A stretch of 64,000 nucleotides of DNA from Isoetes taiwanensis. Taxonomy: Eukaryota > Streptophyta > Lycopodiopsida > Isoetales > Isoetaceae. Positions within the stretch are counted from its first letter, which is position 1; each line of letters starts with the position of its first letter. Location of the stretch: NCBI GenBank assembly GCA_021234155.1, contig JAJEKV010000039.1, forward strand, positions 4,198,745-4,262,744, read 5' to 3'. The translations under genes and the position numbers were made by a program. The notes beneath the pieces are model-generated. The model did no database searches. It saw nothing but the letters and a program-made list of their open reading frames with translations, and had not been told where the DNA came from. This document shows positions 1-11,544 of the stretch, one piece after another.

Positions 1-33
1 TGCGCCCGAAGACTTTGGAGCAGGCTATCGATC

Positions 34-798
34 TTGTCAATCACTCACCAATGTTTCCTCCCCGTGGGCGTGGCTCTTCGGGGAGCTCCTTTCATTCCAC
101 CCGCCATGGTTCCCCGGGATGGCTGTTCAACCTCAACACGCCAATCCAGCGGTAGCGATCGGATCTGGTGCCATATCTGCAAATATCAAGGCCACTTGGC
201 GAATGAGTGCAACTCCACCAATGGCCCGTCTCATTGTAAAAGATGCAACATGTGCAATCATGCCACGGAAGAGTGCACTCACACTCATCCTACACCTTTC
301 CGTAACAAGATGGTTTATCAAGTGCAAACCACACCTCAGCATCAATCGCAATATCAGCAGCCACCACTGCAGATGCAACCCAATCAACTCTATCAGCAAC
401 AGGAGCAACAACGGGGACCCAATACACGTCCTCCTTTTGATCCTTCAAAAGCTCACTGTTATCACTGTCAAGAATGGGGTCATACCACCACGGCGTGTCC
501 TCAACTTCCACAAGTTCAAGTGCAGCTTCCTGGCACAAATCAGACCACATCGGTCCGCCTCACGGCTTACCAACTCTGGATTGCTAATGGCAAACAAGGA
601 CGGCCCCGTTTCTTCGGAAGCCACCTCGCGCACCTCAAGAATCACGCTTATCAACCAGCTCCGCCAATCAACCTCGGATGGATCAACAAGCACAGGAAGA
701 AATTTTTCGTGCACTTAATCCTCCGGTTCAGCCATCAAATTGGGTTGGTTTGGTTTCACGCTGCACCCGGCGCCACGCCCCTTAACCATTATTTCTAA
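34..798 (+). pseudogene. gag C-terminal part with three CCHC zinc knuckles (gypsy element 1)
   Basis: Three CX2CX4HX4C knuckles are visible: CHICKYQGHLANEC, CKRCNMCNHATEEC and CYHCQEWGHTTTAC. The second and third are separated by a Gln/Pro-rich stretch (residues about 95-135). Gag knuckles bind element RNA during particle assembly. Capsid sequence upstream is cut by the window edge. After about residue 180 the frame drifts, and the gag-protease continuation (about 740-1,240) is spread over other frames. Confidence 0.8.
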
Positions 799-1245
799 GG
801 GCACGCAACCCGCTTTTGCGGTCGATACCATTCCTCATGATGACGAAAAAAAGGTTCACTTTGCACCCGATTTGGAGAAACTCATGCCACATGTCATGCC
901 TAAAGTTCGACAAAGCATTCTCAACCTCATGCAAGCCGGCCAAGGCCGTGACGTTAGCCAATGTTCATGCCACTACTCGAGCTCAACAAAGACAAGAAAC
1001 ACCTTCCACGCCTCAACCTCCACGCCTCGACCTATCCAAATATAGCCGAGGTTGACCTACTCAAAGAAGTTGCCGCTTCATTACCACGCGACTCCAAAGA
1101 CTGTGGATCCAAAGCAGATCCTTTTTCTCATGTGCCCTCGAACTCCAAGAGGAACTAGCAAAAATCAAAATTCCTTTAAGTTTGGCCACAATTTTGAAAC
1201 TCGTCCCGCTCTCAAGGACCGTTACCACTCCCCGATCGTTTTTGG

Positions 1246-1773
1246 TTGGGGTTGTTGCTACCTCTACTCCCCACGGTACATGCCACGGTGGGCAATCAAC
1301 AAGTCAATCATGTTCAAATTGATGGAGGTAGCGCGGTCAATCTCATCACGCGGATAAACTCGCAAAACAACTGGGCATCAAACAACTCTATCGCGGCCCC
1401 ATATGACATCAAATTGGCCAATGGCCATATCACGAGACCTCAAGGCATCACGCCTCTTCTTCACATCAACATTGGTGATCTCAGATTCCCCTTGGAATTT
1501 GGTGTTTGGAAGGTGGAGAAGATCCGTGTGATTATGAAATGTTGGTCGGCAGACCTTTTCTCCGCCGGGCCAAGAGTATCCATTATTGGGCCACGGACGC
1601 TTAGTCATCACGGATGGTCACCTCAATGCCACCATGGACTTGGAAACAGGCAAAATCATTTCCGACAACGCCGAACCCTCTCCGACACCGCATTCGGGAG
1701 GACCCCTAATATCTATCACGCTCGAGGGCTCCACCGCGAAGTCGCGCCGGTCATCCTACCCGAATATCTTTGA
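1246..1773 (+). pseudogene. Retropepsin-like aspartic protease (gypsy element 1)
   Basis: The sequence NHVQIDGGSAVNLIT near 1,300-1,350 matches the catalytic D-[TS/G]-G-[AS] flap of retroviral-type proteases in plant Tat/Athila elements (usually DGGSSVNII). This enzyme would cut the Gag-Pol polyprotein. The frame is lost after about residue 60 and the downstream protease end is scrambled by frameshifts near 1,540-1,600. Confidence 0.65.
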
Positions 1774-2039
1774 TCCTTGGGGAGAAATGACTCTTGATCG
1801 GGACCAGCCGTGGCTCGCTTTGCTTGACCCTTACCGGGCGCCTTTGCAATCGAATCCAACGTGTTGATCACTTTTCGATCTTTGAACTTCCCGCCGCCCA
1901 CGTAGATGTACATATTTGTCATGAAGCAACCCTCGCTTGATGACACTCAAAGAACCTCTCTTTTCACCACGCAGAGTGCCACGCATCCCTGTTATGCTTC
2001 AACCTCCCGCTCATATTGTCCAGACACGGAAGTTATCCC

Positions 2040-3530
2040 CATATTCCGGACTCGAAGTTGAGATTGTGGATGTAGGCAACAATCACCTGTCCGAATTGTC
2101 GCAAATCTTCCGACACCCTATCGTAGCAGGCCGCCACGCTCTTCAAAAGTTCAAACACATTTTCGCTCGAGCTAGAGATCTTGGGGATCAACAAAACCTT
2201 GGGGAACTCACCATTCCTACCAAACTCGATGCATGTCCAAGATAGCAACGACAAAGACGGCTCAACCCCAATTACCGCGGATCGCGGCAAAGGCGGAAAT
2301 TGACAAACTCCTTGCTGCCAGTTTGATCTATGAGGTCAAACATTCTGAATGGGTGAGCCCCATTGTCATTGCACTCGAACACAATGGTAAGATCCGCGTT
2401 TGCGTGGACTACCGAAAACTCAATCAGGCCATGGAGCGTGATCATTTTCCACTTCCCTTCACAGACCAGGTTCTGGAAGAGGTTGCTGGACATGAGATGT
2501 ACTCCTTCATGGATGGTTTTTCTGGCTACAATCAGATCTCAATCAAAGAATCTGATCAACTCAAGACTACTTTCACCACCCCGTGGGGCACTTTTGCCTA
2601 CAAGGTGGTTCCTTTTGGATTATCAAACTCTCCATCCACGTTTCAACGTATCATGCTCTCAGTTTTTCATGATTTTATGAAGGAAAATCCCTTCTTGCAA
2701 ATTTTTCAAGATGACTTCTCTGCCTACAGTTCCATGGTGACCATTTGGATAAATTGGAACTCGCGTCTTTCGAAATGTGATGAGTCCCAAGCATTAGTCT
2801 CAATCCGGAGAAATGCACCTTTTGTGTCACCTCGTGTTTCGTTAGGACACGTTTGTCAAGAAAGGTGTATCACCACGGATCCCGCCAAAATCGCTTGTGT
2901 GCTCAAAGCTCAAGCACCGGCCAATATCAAGGAGACACGCTCTTTTCCCGGGTAAGGTCAATTATTACTCCACCTTCATTCCCGGACTAGCAGCCATTGC
3001 AGATCCCATTCATAAACTCACGGGTGATGAATCCACCTGGGCTTGGAATTCCCAGGCGGATGTCGCTTCCATGAGTTGAAGCTTTTGCTTACTCAGGCCC
3101 CGGTTCTTGTTCCTCCTCAATGGGACAAGCCCTTTCATGTTCATGCCGATGTCTCGGCGTTTGCTATTGAGTCGTTCTTTCTCAAGAATATGATGCGCAT
3201 TAATCGACAAACCAAACCGCTACGCCAAATTTAAAACTCAATTCTGCTGAACGCAACTATTCTGCCACAGAGCGTGAAGCTTTGGGTCTCATTTTCTGTG
3301 TCCAACGCTTCCGTCACTACCTTTTGGGCAGTCAGATCAAATTCTTTGTTGACCACCAAGCACTCCTTTATTTGATCAACAAATCCACGCCCACGGGCCG
3401 CATTGCTCGTTGGGTCCTTCTTCTCCAAGAATTTGCTCCTTTTGAAATTGTTCACAAGGCCGGCAAATCTCATGTTGTCCCGGATTATCTTTCACGCATC
3501 CACACAGATGATCCCTCCACTGGAGTCTCA
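2040..3530 (+). pseudogene. Reverse transcriptase and RNase H (gypsy element 1)
   Basis: The RT N-terminal part begins about 2,040 in one frame and continues at 2,233 in another (VCVDYRKLNQAMERDHFPLP, then MDGFSGYNQISIKESDQLKT, then VVPFGLSNSPSTFQRIM). The catalytic motif reads FQDD at about 2,704-2,715, where FLDD or YVDD is usual, so the third residue position is changed. The RNase H part (about 3,100-3,520) shows FFVDHQALLYLINK and IVHKAGKSHVVPDYLSR. At least three frame changes separate the blocks, so this copy cannot make the enzyme. Confidence 0.85.
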
Positions 3531-3589
3531 GACGCCTTTCCTGACGCTCAACGCTTTTTAGTCACGGCAACACCACATTGGTTCCATGA

Positions 3590-4912
3590 CTTTCAGCAGT
3601 ACCTCCTCACAGGCGCTCTTCCACCCGAGGACATGACGCTCTCTCATGCCAAACGACAATCCCGTCGTCATCAATTTCTCCGCGACGTCCGTGACTACAC
3701 CATGGTTGCAGGACATCTTTACAAAAAGGGTAAGGATACCATCCTTCGACGCTGTGTTCTACCTCATGAAGTTCCAGATATTGTCCGAGAAGCTCATCAA
3801 GGGCTCGGTGGTGGTCATTTTCATGGTGACACCACGCACGCATAAAATCCTTCTAGCCGGGTATTTTGGCCCACGCTCTTCAAAGACGCCACGCCACGCC
3901 TCGCGACGCGTGTGATGCTTGCCCGGCGTGTGGGACGTACCGCCCGTGGACGCTCTTCCCTTTGACGCCGGCCCGGCGCCACTTCCCTTCAGCAAATGGG
4001 GAATGGATTTTGTGGGACCCATCGATCCTCCTGCGCGGCACACCCATGCCCGCTACATTCTGGTTCTCACTGACTACGCTACTAAATGGGCGGAAGCTTG
4101 CGCACTTCCAGACAACAACAAGCGGCAAGCCACCCAAGGTCCTCTATCAACAAATTATCACGCGATTTGACTGGCCCACGGAGCTGGTCAGTGATCGTGG
4201 TGTCCATTTTATCAATCATACCATCAAGGAGCTGACGGATTATCTCCTGATACATCATCACAAGAGCACACCTTACTATCCTCAAGGTAATGGTTTGGCA
4301 GAAAGCACCCACAAAACTCTGGTCACAATTCTCAAGAAAATTTGTGACGCTTCTCGCACAGACTGGCAAACAAAGCTTCCTACTGTTCTTTGGGCCTACA
4401 ATACTTGTTTCAAAATAGCTACAGGTCACACTCCTTTCAAATTGGTTTATGGTCAGGAAGCTCTCATGCCGTTTGAATACATCCTACCCACTCTATGTTT
4501 TCAACTGGCTACTGCCCATAATCCGCCTGCTGCACTCAAAGAAAGGGTCTATCAATTGGAACAGTTGGATGAACTTAGAAGGGATGCTTATATTCGTGTT
4601 CTTCATGGACAACAGTTGCAAAAATCTTTACATGACAAACAACTGAAGACAAAAACATTCAACGAAGGAGATTTGGTTCTTCTTTATGATTCTCGGTACA
4701 AAAATTTTCCGGGTAAACTTAAGTTTCGTTGGCTTGGCCCTTATCAAATTGTTCAAGTGGTTCGACCCAGCATTTTCAAACTGGCTGAGTTAGATGGCAC
4801 TCCATTACCTACACTGGTTAATGGCTTCCGCCTCAAAACATTTCATCACACAGAAAGCGACAATCAACAAACAGATGCCGTTCAAGACACAACCACAACC
4901 GAAAGTGACTAA
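3590..4912 (+). pseudogene. Integrase, C-terminal end of pol (gypsy element 1)
   Basis: The catalytic core is recognisable: KWGMDFVGPI with LVLTDYATKWAEA at 3,990-4,100, LVSDRGVHFINHTI at about 4,190 and YYPQGNGLAESTHKTL at about 4,275. These carry the D, D and E of the DDE triad. The HHCC zinc-finger region upstream is broken between 3,820 and 3,990. From 3,866 one open frame of 348 codons runs to the stop at 4,910-4,912 and ends in the GPYQIV fold and NGFRLKTF, typical of the Tat/Athila branch. Integrase inserts element DNA into the host chromosome. Confidence 0.85.
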
Positions 4913-5848
4913 AACAGTGGCATATTATATTATAGGTGGAATTTTTTACAAAATGTGGGCACAGCCCAGCTATTTCCGCTATGGGCACTGCCCTATATAC
5001 AAAAACGGGCTCAGAGCCCTATCTACTAAGTCCTAAGAAGAAAAACCCTCTACTCCGGGTTCGGAGCAGAGGTGATGCGCAGGATGTGGTAGAGGTTCTG
5101 CTCAGGGTCCCAGCGAAGGTGCAGAACCACCTCCATCCCGTTGGTATGAGGATCGGGATGTTCAGCCATCCCGGAACACCAGCCATCCATTCTCAGGCCA
5201 CGATTGTGGCAGCGCCAGAGGTCCAGACAATTCATTTTGCAAGTAATCCACTCTTGACAGTTAGTGGGCATCGTGCAGTTCTCGTTCAAACCAGCAGCAG
5301 CCATGCTGAGCGCCATCGAATGTCTTCGCTTCACTCCCGGTTCGTCTTATATAGCCAACCAAGGAACTCCTTGTCGACGTGGACCAATCAAAAAATCGCC
5401 AACGTGTTTGCAATGCAAGGCTGTTTCTAAACAGAGAATCTGTTCTCCCGCCGCATATCTAGCCATGGTACCCTCTGACACATTCGTTTAATGATATCCC
5501 ACTTCGAGTTGCCAGTATTAAATGCCATTGCTTCTTTTCATACCCGTCACCCATTAATATATGTCCTTTGGCCACCTGTCACATCCGATCATTTTCTCAC
5601 GTCTCATCTCCACCGTTCATTACTTCTCCCTTGGTTGTTTGGGGACTTAGCCAAATTTTTGCCTCTCAATCCCCTCCTTGGCATCTTTCGACAACTGGCA
5701 CCATCAACGGTTACCGTTTCGCCCTCATCATGACCCTTCGCCCACATTTGCGCGCCCTAAACCTTTTCATCTCTCTGCGCCTTCGTCCTCCGTTCTTTGC
5801 CTTCGTCCTCCGCCTTTGAATCACTGTTCTTTTCCGCTAATCTTTGCC
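4913..5848. other. Spacer between pol and the accessory ORF
   Basis: No recognised domain lies on the + strand. It holds direct GGGC-rich runs near 4,965-5,020 and a pyrimidine-rich stretch at 5,560-5,840 just ahead of the accessory ORF. That stretch could be a leader or an internal promoter, though no clear TATA box decides it. Confidence 0.4.
5050..5334 (-). CDS. Small antisense ORF of unknown function
   Basis: This is an open frame of 94 codons on the strand opposite to pol, rich in Cys, Met and Trp (CLDLWRCHNRGLRMDGWC). I recognise no family. It begins at an ATG at 5,332-5,334 and lies within the spacer between pol and the accessory ORF. Antisense ORFs do occur in Tat-lineage elements, but chance openness is equally possible at this length. 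Confidence 0.2.
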   Translation of the reverse strand: MKRRHSMALSMAAAGLNENCTMPTNCQEWITCKMNCLDLWRCHNRGLRMDGWCSGMAEHPDPHTNGMEVVLHLRWDPEQNLYHILRITSAPNPE

Positions 5849-8800
5849 ATGGCTGCACCAAAATTTTCTACACTTCAAGCTACTGCTCCCAGGGAACCGG
5901 CTCTTTTCGAGTCTGTATCTTTCTTGACGCCCACTTTCCGTGAAGCCCTTGTTGGCCCGAATCGTGTGGTCGCAGAACGCCAGAAACTTTACGAATTCTC
6001 TCAAATGGAACTTCCGGCTCCAAATCCTGACCAGTTGAAGCAGTTCATCGCTAACATCGTCAACAGCCCGCATGGCTACACCACAGTGGTCGATGGCACC
6101 ACCATTTCGCTAACTCAGCACCTGATTTCTGAGGTATTCCATATTCCTTTGCAAACCCCTTGTTTATCTTGGTCTGCCATACAGGATCTCGATGTCACTG
6201 AGTTTGGTGCTCCTGCTTATCATGCAAATGTGCATCGCCTGACCAATATTGACAAGCCCCATGAGACCTTTGTTAAGTTTCTGTGGCGCAAGTTCCTTGG
6301 GTATTCTATCAAGAACACCCATATCAATAAACCTTTCTATAATATAGTGGTCACTGCTACTCGCTCAACCCACCACATTGATTGGCCCCAATTGCTTTTC
6401 TGTTCTCACAGTCTTCTCCAAGAAGTGGACCGTCTTGGGCTGCCACTTCTATTTTGAAGTTTTCGTGGGAGGCCACCTTCAAGCCATTATCCGTCATTAC
6501 TTTCCTCCCACACCTCCTCCTTCTCATGATTCCACTTTCGGCGGTCCCTTCCTCGGACTCACCAAATTCGGCACTTCACGCCCTTCTTCCTCTGGTCATG
6601 TCAAAATTCCGCACTCCCATGTCACTGTCTCCTCCTCCGCTACAGAATCCAAGCATTCCAGTTCACACCATGTCTCACAAACATCGCAAACCAGGCAACA
6701 GCAGGCTCCACCACCACAGCACCCTCGTCAGCTGTTGTATCAGTATCAGCAGGATGCTCAAGCTGCTGTTCTAAAGTTACAAGAATCCCAAGAAGCTCTT
6801 ATGAATGGGGTTCACACGGCCCTGACGGCCTCAGATGCGGTTCACAGTGACCTTCAAGCTGCCACTGCACAAGTTCAAACTTTGGAGGCCCAACTTCAAG
6901 ACAAGCACGGAGCTCTCTCTTACAGGCCGTGATAGATCTCAAAAGTGCACGGGGATCGGACCAGCCTACTTACAGATCGTTGGGCTCAACTCCAATCCGA
7001 AATTCAGGACTTATTGGAGCAAAACAAGTCCAAAGATACTCTCCTGAGTGACAAAGAGAAAGATATAGCTAAGCTTGACGCCTTGTACTCAGAGCTTTGT
7101 GACAATTACAGCACTCAAGTTCAAAACCTTACCGAGCGTGACGCTCAAATTGCCCCTCTGACGGCTCAGCTCTCCACGCAGACTTCACAGCTCACATCTC
7201 TCCAAGATCAGCTTACGGAGGTACAGAAATAGAAAATTCTTGATGACGCGGAGATTGCCGTGCTTCGACTCAATGCTCCTGGGCAATCCACCTCACAGGT
7301 CCACACTTCTCATAAACGGGTCCGTGACCAGTCACACCTTCTGTTAGAAAAGGACCACAGGATCCGTGACCTTGAACAACAGTTACAGCACGCTATTCAG
7401 TCTGCTGATGAGGCACAAACCAAACTTGACGGCTATATTGCCATCGTTAGCCAGCTGCCTGTTGATTTCCCAGTTCCATCCTGCTATCTGGATTATGTGG
7501 TTGCCCGCCGCCACCTCTTTCTTCTAAAGTGGCATGGGGCTGATGGTCCTGTGGATGTTCACCTGCGCACTGCAGATTTTCTTCGGATCTGGCCAGAACT
7601 CTCAATTGAAGACAAAGGTTTATGCTGTGCCCTTTTGGTCTTTGATCTCATTCACTGCGATGATCCGGACTTCATCACCTTCAGAACTGTTCAACCTATG
7701 GCTTACATTTTTCATGATTTCTATCTGGGTGATACACAGGAGAGATTTCGGGATGGGCCACTTACGTAACTTTTCGTGGTGACCCCACTCTTCAATGGTT
7801 GCTTCAGGATAACAACCCCTATCTCGCTGATCATGCTCAGACACACGCTCTTCATCAAGAGTACATGCCTGAGCTTGCACATCATTTACCTCTCTGGCAA
7901 GCGGAAGTGCTGCAACAAATAAGGAAGTATCTAGGACATCCTGAGGATCTTCCCTATGCACAAATTTATATGCAACACCTTGCCGGTTACAATCAATTAC
8001 GTGCTCTTCCTCGGATAGCAAGGCCGCCCCCACAGCCGGGATAGCCCTCTGTCAACTCTCAACTCTGCGCCACATGCGGGATCGTTGGTGTAAAGCTCTT
8101 GATCCGCCCTTGTCGATTGAATTCCGGAGCGGGGCTCAAGAACCCACGCCCACGGGCATGGTTCCCTCTCCCTATGCTTCCCTGGGTGTTCCTCCACGCC
8201 CCAGGTTCCTGACTTCTGATTGGCGTCTCCCCTTTTGGACAAAGGTCATGGATGGCCATGCTAGATGGACTCCACCTCAGATCTCGACGGATCTCCGGTG
8301 GGATCCCCGTTTTGTTCGCCGCTCCCATTGGGAGGAGGGTGTCACTCTTGATAACACCACAATTGGATCTATATTGCTAATGGCGTGGTTGGCAGCGCCT
8401 GAGCGCGCTACATGGTCTTGACACCTTCTTGCACGCCGCCACCTCACCGGATCCTTGATCCACCTTCAGCGTGTTTTTGTGCTGCTCTAAAATGCATCTT
8501 GCTCGGCTCCTTAAATCGGGCGTCCCATTTTTTCTGCAATCCGAATGCGGCGTCGGTGCCGCCGGCCTCGGAACTGCACGCTCATGGAATGTCGGTTTGT
8601 TTCTTCCGGCGCCACGCGCGCCCTTGAAGACATGGTGGCTCTCATTTTCTCGTGATGCTGATCCTGCCCTTGGGCTCAACACTCCCTCCCGCTCTTCAAA
8701 TCGCCCGGGATCTCATAAGCACTTACCATAATGGTGCGTCCTCACTCCGTGAGGATCACTTTCAGGCCCGATGGCTTCAGCCGAAACACTTCCTCCTTTT

Positions 8801-8960
8801 CTTCACCACGAGTGTCGTTTGGTGGGGAAGTGTTAGTCTGTGCCTCACAGTGCAGGGACTATTCATCCTCTGACGGACCAGGTCAAGAACAAGGATCCGC
8901 GATCGACCAGGGTCACCATCAAAGGCTCGTGAGAAGACCAAGCGGCCGGAACCACGCTTG
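5849..8960 (+). pseudogene. Accessory ORF after pol with retroelement-type N-domain and long coiled coil
   Basis: The best start is the ATG at 5,849 in a good context (GCCATGG). The first 200 codons (APKFSTLQATAPREPALFES onward, then GYTTVVDGTTISLTQHLI) resemble the plant retroelement domain often labelled putative plant transposon protein. Around 6,440 the frame changes. The product then reads Ser/His/Gln-rich, followed by a coiled coil at about 6,720-7,430 (heptads such as LQSEIQDLLEQNKSKDTLL), interrupted by two stops (6,930 and 7,230, the latter TAG). A globular part follows (SCYLDYVVARRHLFLLKWHG), then further broken frames to about 8,960. No signal peptide or membrane segment is seen, so it is not an obvious envelope gene. 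Confidence 0.55.
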
Positions 8961-9093
8961 ATCAAAACTGCGTCCAGATCAACAAGAGCCGCTCGGACAA
9001 GTGGCGACCCGTCATACGCCAGTCGTCGTGCAGTGATTCTAGGCACTTCAAGAGGCACCGCCAACATTCCTGCAGAATCAGGCCTCCTTCGTG

Positions 9094-9340
9094 AGTCGGC
9101 ACCGAGAGATCAGTCGAGTGTCTATATTGGGCCAAAGGCCATTGTACTATATATATGAGTAGAGCTAGCACATGAGTTTTTAGATGAGTTTTGAGTCTTG
9201 TCTCTCTTCAGTCTTCTCTCGATTGCGAGAGCTCATGTATGTTCATCATTGATATCAAGGAAGCTTATTATTTTCCTCTCATTGTTCTCTTCTGTTCTGT
9301 TTTCTTCTTCTTGTTCTTTTCTTGCAAATCCCGCGTGACA
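9094..9340 (+). promoter_or_regulatory. 5' LTR-like leader of the chromovirus, unit 1
   Basis: It contains a TATA-like run (TACTATATATATGAG, about 9,144-9,158), a CT-rich leader and the end CGTGACA, like an LTR end. No tRNA-type primer site beginning TGG follows. It is nearly identical to 28,187-28,432 but unrelated in sequence to the 3' LTR at 22,610. Confidence 0.5.
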
Positions 9341-9439
9341 TAGTCCCCCGGATTCTCCTGTTAGATCCAAGGGTCCTCACAGAGGGCTGTCTTGCAGGAG
9401 TTCCCGAACCCAGACCCCAAACATTTCCTTCAATCTCAT

Positions 9440-10738
9440 TGCTAGCCCTCATGCGCCAATAGTCTTGGGTCTGCCCTGGCTCGAGCTACATAACCCGCAG
9501 ATTGATTGGCGTACTAGATCATTTCGATTTGCTTGTTCTAGCTCTAGTTCCAGTTCATCTGCAGATCAGGTCTCTACACCAACATCGACTTCGATCCGTG
9601 CAGTATCGTGGGCCCCTGACTCTGTCCTTGCTGTTCCATGTTCTGATCTGCCTCTTGCCTCTACTCCAGTTCATGCCCTAGATTACGATCATGTTCTTGA
9701 TGATGTCCCGGCTCAGCTCTAGTTCTGCTCTTGCTCCGGTTCCGGTTTACGCTCCTGCTCCAGTTCTTGCTCCAGTCCCTCATTTCTGCTCCAGTTCTTG
9801 CTCCGGTCCCACATTTCTGCTCGGTTCTTGATCCAGTTCTGTTCCGGTTTGCTCCTGCTCATGTTCATGTTCATGTTCCCGCTCATGCTTTTGTGGAGGT
9901 TTCTTCATGCCCTCGCCAGATTATCTCAAGATTTCTCTTCGCGAGTTTGATAAATCTAGAAGGCAAGATCCAAGTTGGTGTTTGCAATCCAGGTTCACCC
10001 ATCGGCTAGCTCGGCATCAACGAAGTCTGCTCCAATACTCCCAGATAAATATGGCGACTTCTCTGATGTTTTTGACAAAGTCAAGGCCAGCAAACTCCCA
10101 GAGCATCGTCCATATGATTGTCCTATTGATTTGCAGCCGGGGACCACGCCGCCATATGGTCCGATATATGGTCTATCTCCCGCTGAGTTGAAGGTTTTGC
10201 GGGATTATATTGAAGAGAATTTAGCCACTGGCTTCATTCGACATTCTCAGTCCCCTGCTGGAGCGCCTATCTTCTTCGTCAAAAGAAGGATGGTTATTTG
10301 CGTCGGTCGATTGATTATCGCGGGCCTCAATAAAATCACAGTGCCAAATCGGTATCCGCTTCCTCTGATCCCAGAGTTGTTGGAACGACTCCAAGGTGCG
10401 CACTATTTTACGAAGATTGATCTTCGGGGTGCCTATAATCTTATTCGGATCCGGGAGGGTGATGAGTGGAAAACAGCCTTTCGTACTCGGTATGGCCATT
10501 TTGAGTACACAGTTATGCCGTTTGGACTTACCAATGCTCCGGCAGTATTCCAGCATATGGCCAATGATGTTTTTCGAGAGTTCTTAGACACTTTTGTTAT
10601 CATCTATTTGGATGATATCCTTATTTATAAGACTCTCGAAGAACATGAAAGACATGTTCGACAGGTCCTTCAAAAGCTTCGTAAGCATGGATTATATGCC
10701 AAACTTGAGAAGTGCCAGTTCGAACAGGATAATGTGGA
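9440..10738 (+). pseudogene. Chromovirus protease end and first part of RT, unit 1
   Basis: The protease C-terminus reads [17 protein letters not shown] at about 9,460. A Ser/Pro/Val-rich low-complexity linker of degenerate repeats (9,530-9,900) follows. RT starts about 10,040 with FSDVFDKVKASKLPEHRPYD and runs through [17 protein letters not shown] and [14 protein letters not shown] to the catalytic [10 protein letters not shown] at about 10,600. It is cut at codon NVE by the MITE. Frame changes near 9,990 and 10,290 disrupt it. The RT residues themselves are canonical. Confidence 0.85.
9718..9900 (+). repeat. Degenerate GCTCCAGTTCTTGCTCC minisatellite in the pol linker
   Basis: Imperfect repeats of GCTCCNGTTC and TTGCTCC units encode a Pro/Val/Ala or Cys/Ser-rich linker between protease and RT. 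The matching stretch in unit 2 (about 28,795-28,975) differs in length and contains the same words. Confidence 0.6.
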
Positions 10739-11544
10739 GATGACATATTTAACAAAATTTGGACTTATTCAAGTCTAATAAATATACTTCAAGAATCCCA
10801 TGATAAGATTTTATATATTTTTAACTCTTATTGATTTTAATAATTTGTTTCAATTTATCTTTAGATCAAAAGTATAATGGTTACTAAAGTATAAAATTGC
10901 TTTCTAAACTAATTTATCCTTTTATCTATTTACAATTAAATTTTCATCTAAGAAAAGCTCTATATAATTAAATGTTATTTTTTAAAATACCTAAAGAAAA
11001 TTTTAGACTGAAATTAATTAAATTATTACACTTATGCTTTAATAAAATAAAAAATTGAAAAACTTATTATTGATTAATTTTCAATATATCTTCAATGATT
11101 TATAGTTATAATTAAAACCTTAACTTTATCATTTAATTAATTTCAAATTAAAACTTTTTATAAAGTGTTTTTAAGAGTGTTAAAGCTTGTAAATTGTGAA
11201 ATTGTCATAATAGTTTCAAGTCATCCTTAACAAACCATCATATTTCATTTAGAAATTATCATGATTGTTAAATATAAAAATTTGTTAAATCACTGAAAAT
11301 TGAAATTTTATATTCTTGAAATGTCTAATTCTAGATAAATTCGAGTGAAAGTTAATTTGAAATCAATTTTATGCTTTGATAACCGTTAGGTTTTAACTTA
11401 AGGATAAACTTATATAATTAGAACTTATATATAAATAATATAACAATCAAGAAGAATTAAACAATACATATATTCTTATAATAGTATTCTTGAAGTGCTA
11501 TCTATTAAATCTGAATAAGTCCAAGTTTTGTTGAATACGTCATC
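10739..11544. mobile_element. 806-bp AT-rich MITE inserted in RT (unit 1)
   Basis: The left end GATGACATATTTAACAAAAT and the inverted right end GATGACGTATTCAACAAAAC begin imperfect terminal inverted repeats of about 85 bp. The flanks carry the 3-bp duplication GGA (10,736-10,738 and 11,545-11,547). Removing element and one GGA restores the RT reading NVEFLGYRI. There is no coding capacity and the interior is over 70 percent A/T by eye. In unit 2 the two halves (33,861-34,549 and 41,544-41,660) also sum to 806 bp. Confidence 0.9.

Larger units (their letters stand above)
1..8970 (+). mobile_element. Ty3/gypsy retrotransposon, Tat/Athila-like, left-truncated
   Basis: The domains read in the order gag zinc knuckles, protease, RT, RNase H, integrase, then a long extra ORF, all on the + strand. 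The RT has the spelling usual in plant Tat/Athila elements (VCVDYRKLNQA, then MDGFSGYNQI). The integrase ends in NGFRLKTF, resembling the NGxRLKxF end of that lineage, and no chromodomain follows. The reading frame changes many times, so the copy is not coding as it stands. The 5' LTR lies outside the window. I could not recognise a 3' LTR before the next element at 9,094, so the right edge is approximate. Confidence 0.8.

Noticed and set aside
5849-8960. Envelope gene of an endogenous retrovirus
   Set aside because: No signal peptide, no membrane helix and a coiled-coil interior; position alone is not enough.
9530-9900. Possible intact Ser/Pro-rich host protein
   Set aside because: It is the low-complexity linker between the protease tail and RT of the chromovirus and repeats in unit 2.
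10779-11520. Long AT-rich stretch as a matrix attachment region or centromeric satellite
   Set aside because: Terminal inverted repeats, the GGA duplication and the restored RT frame show that it is a MITE.
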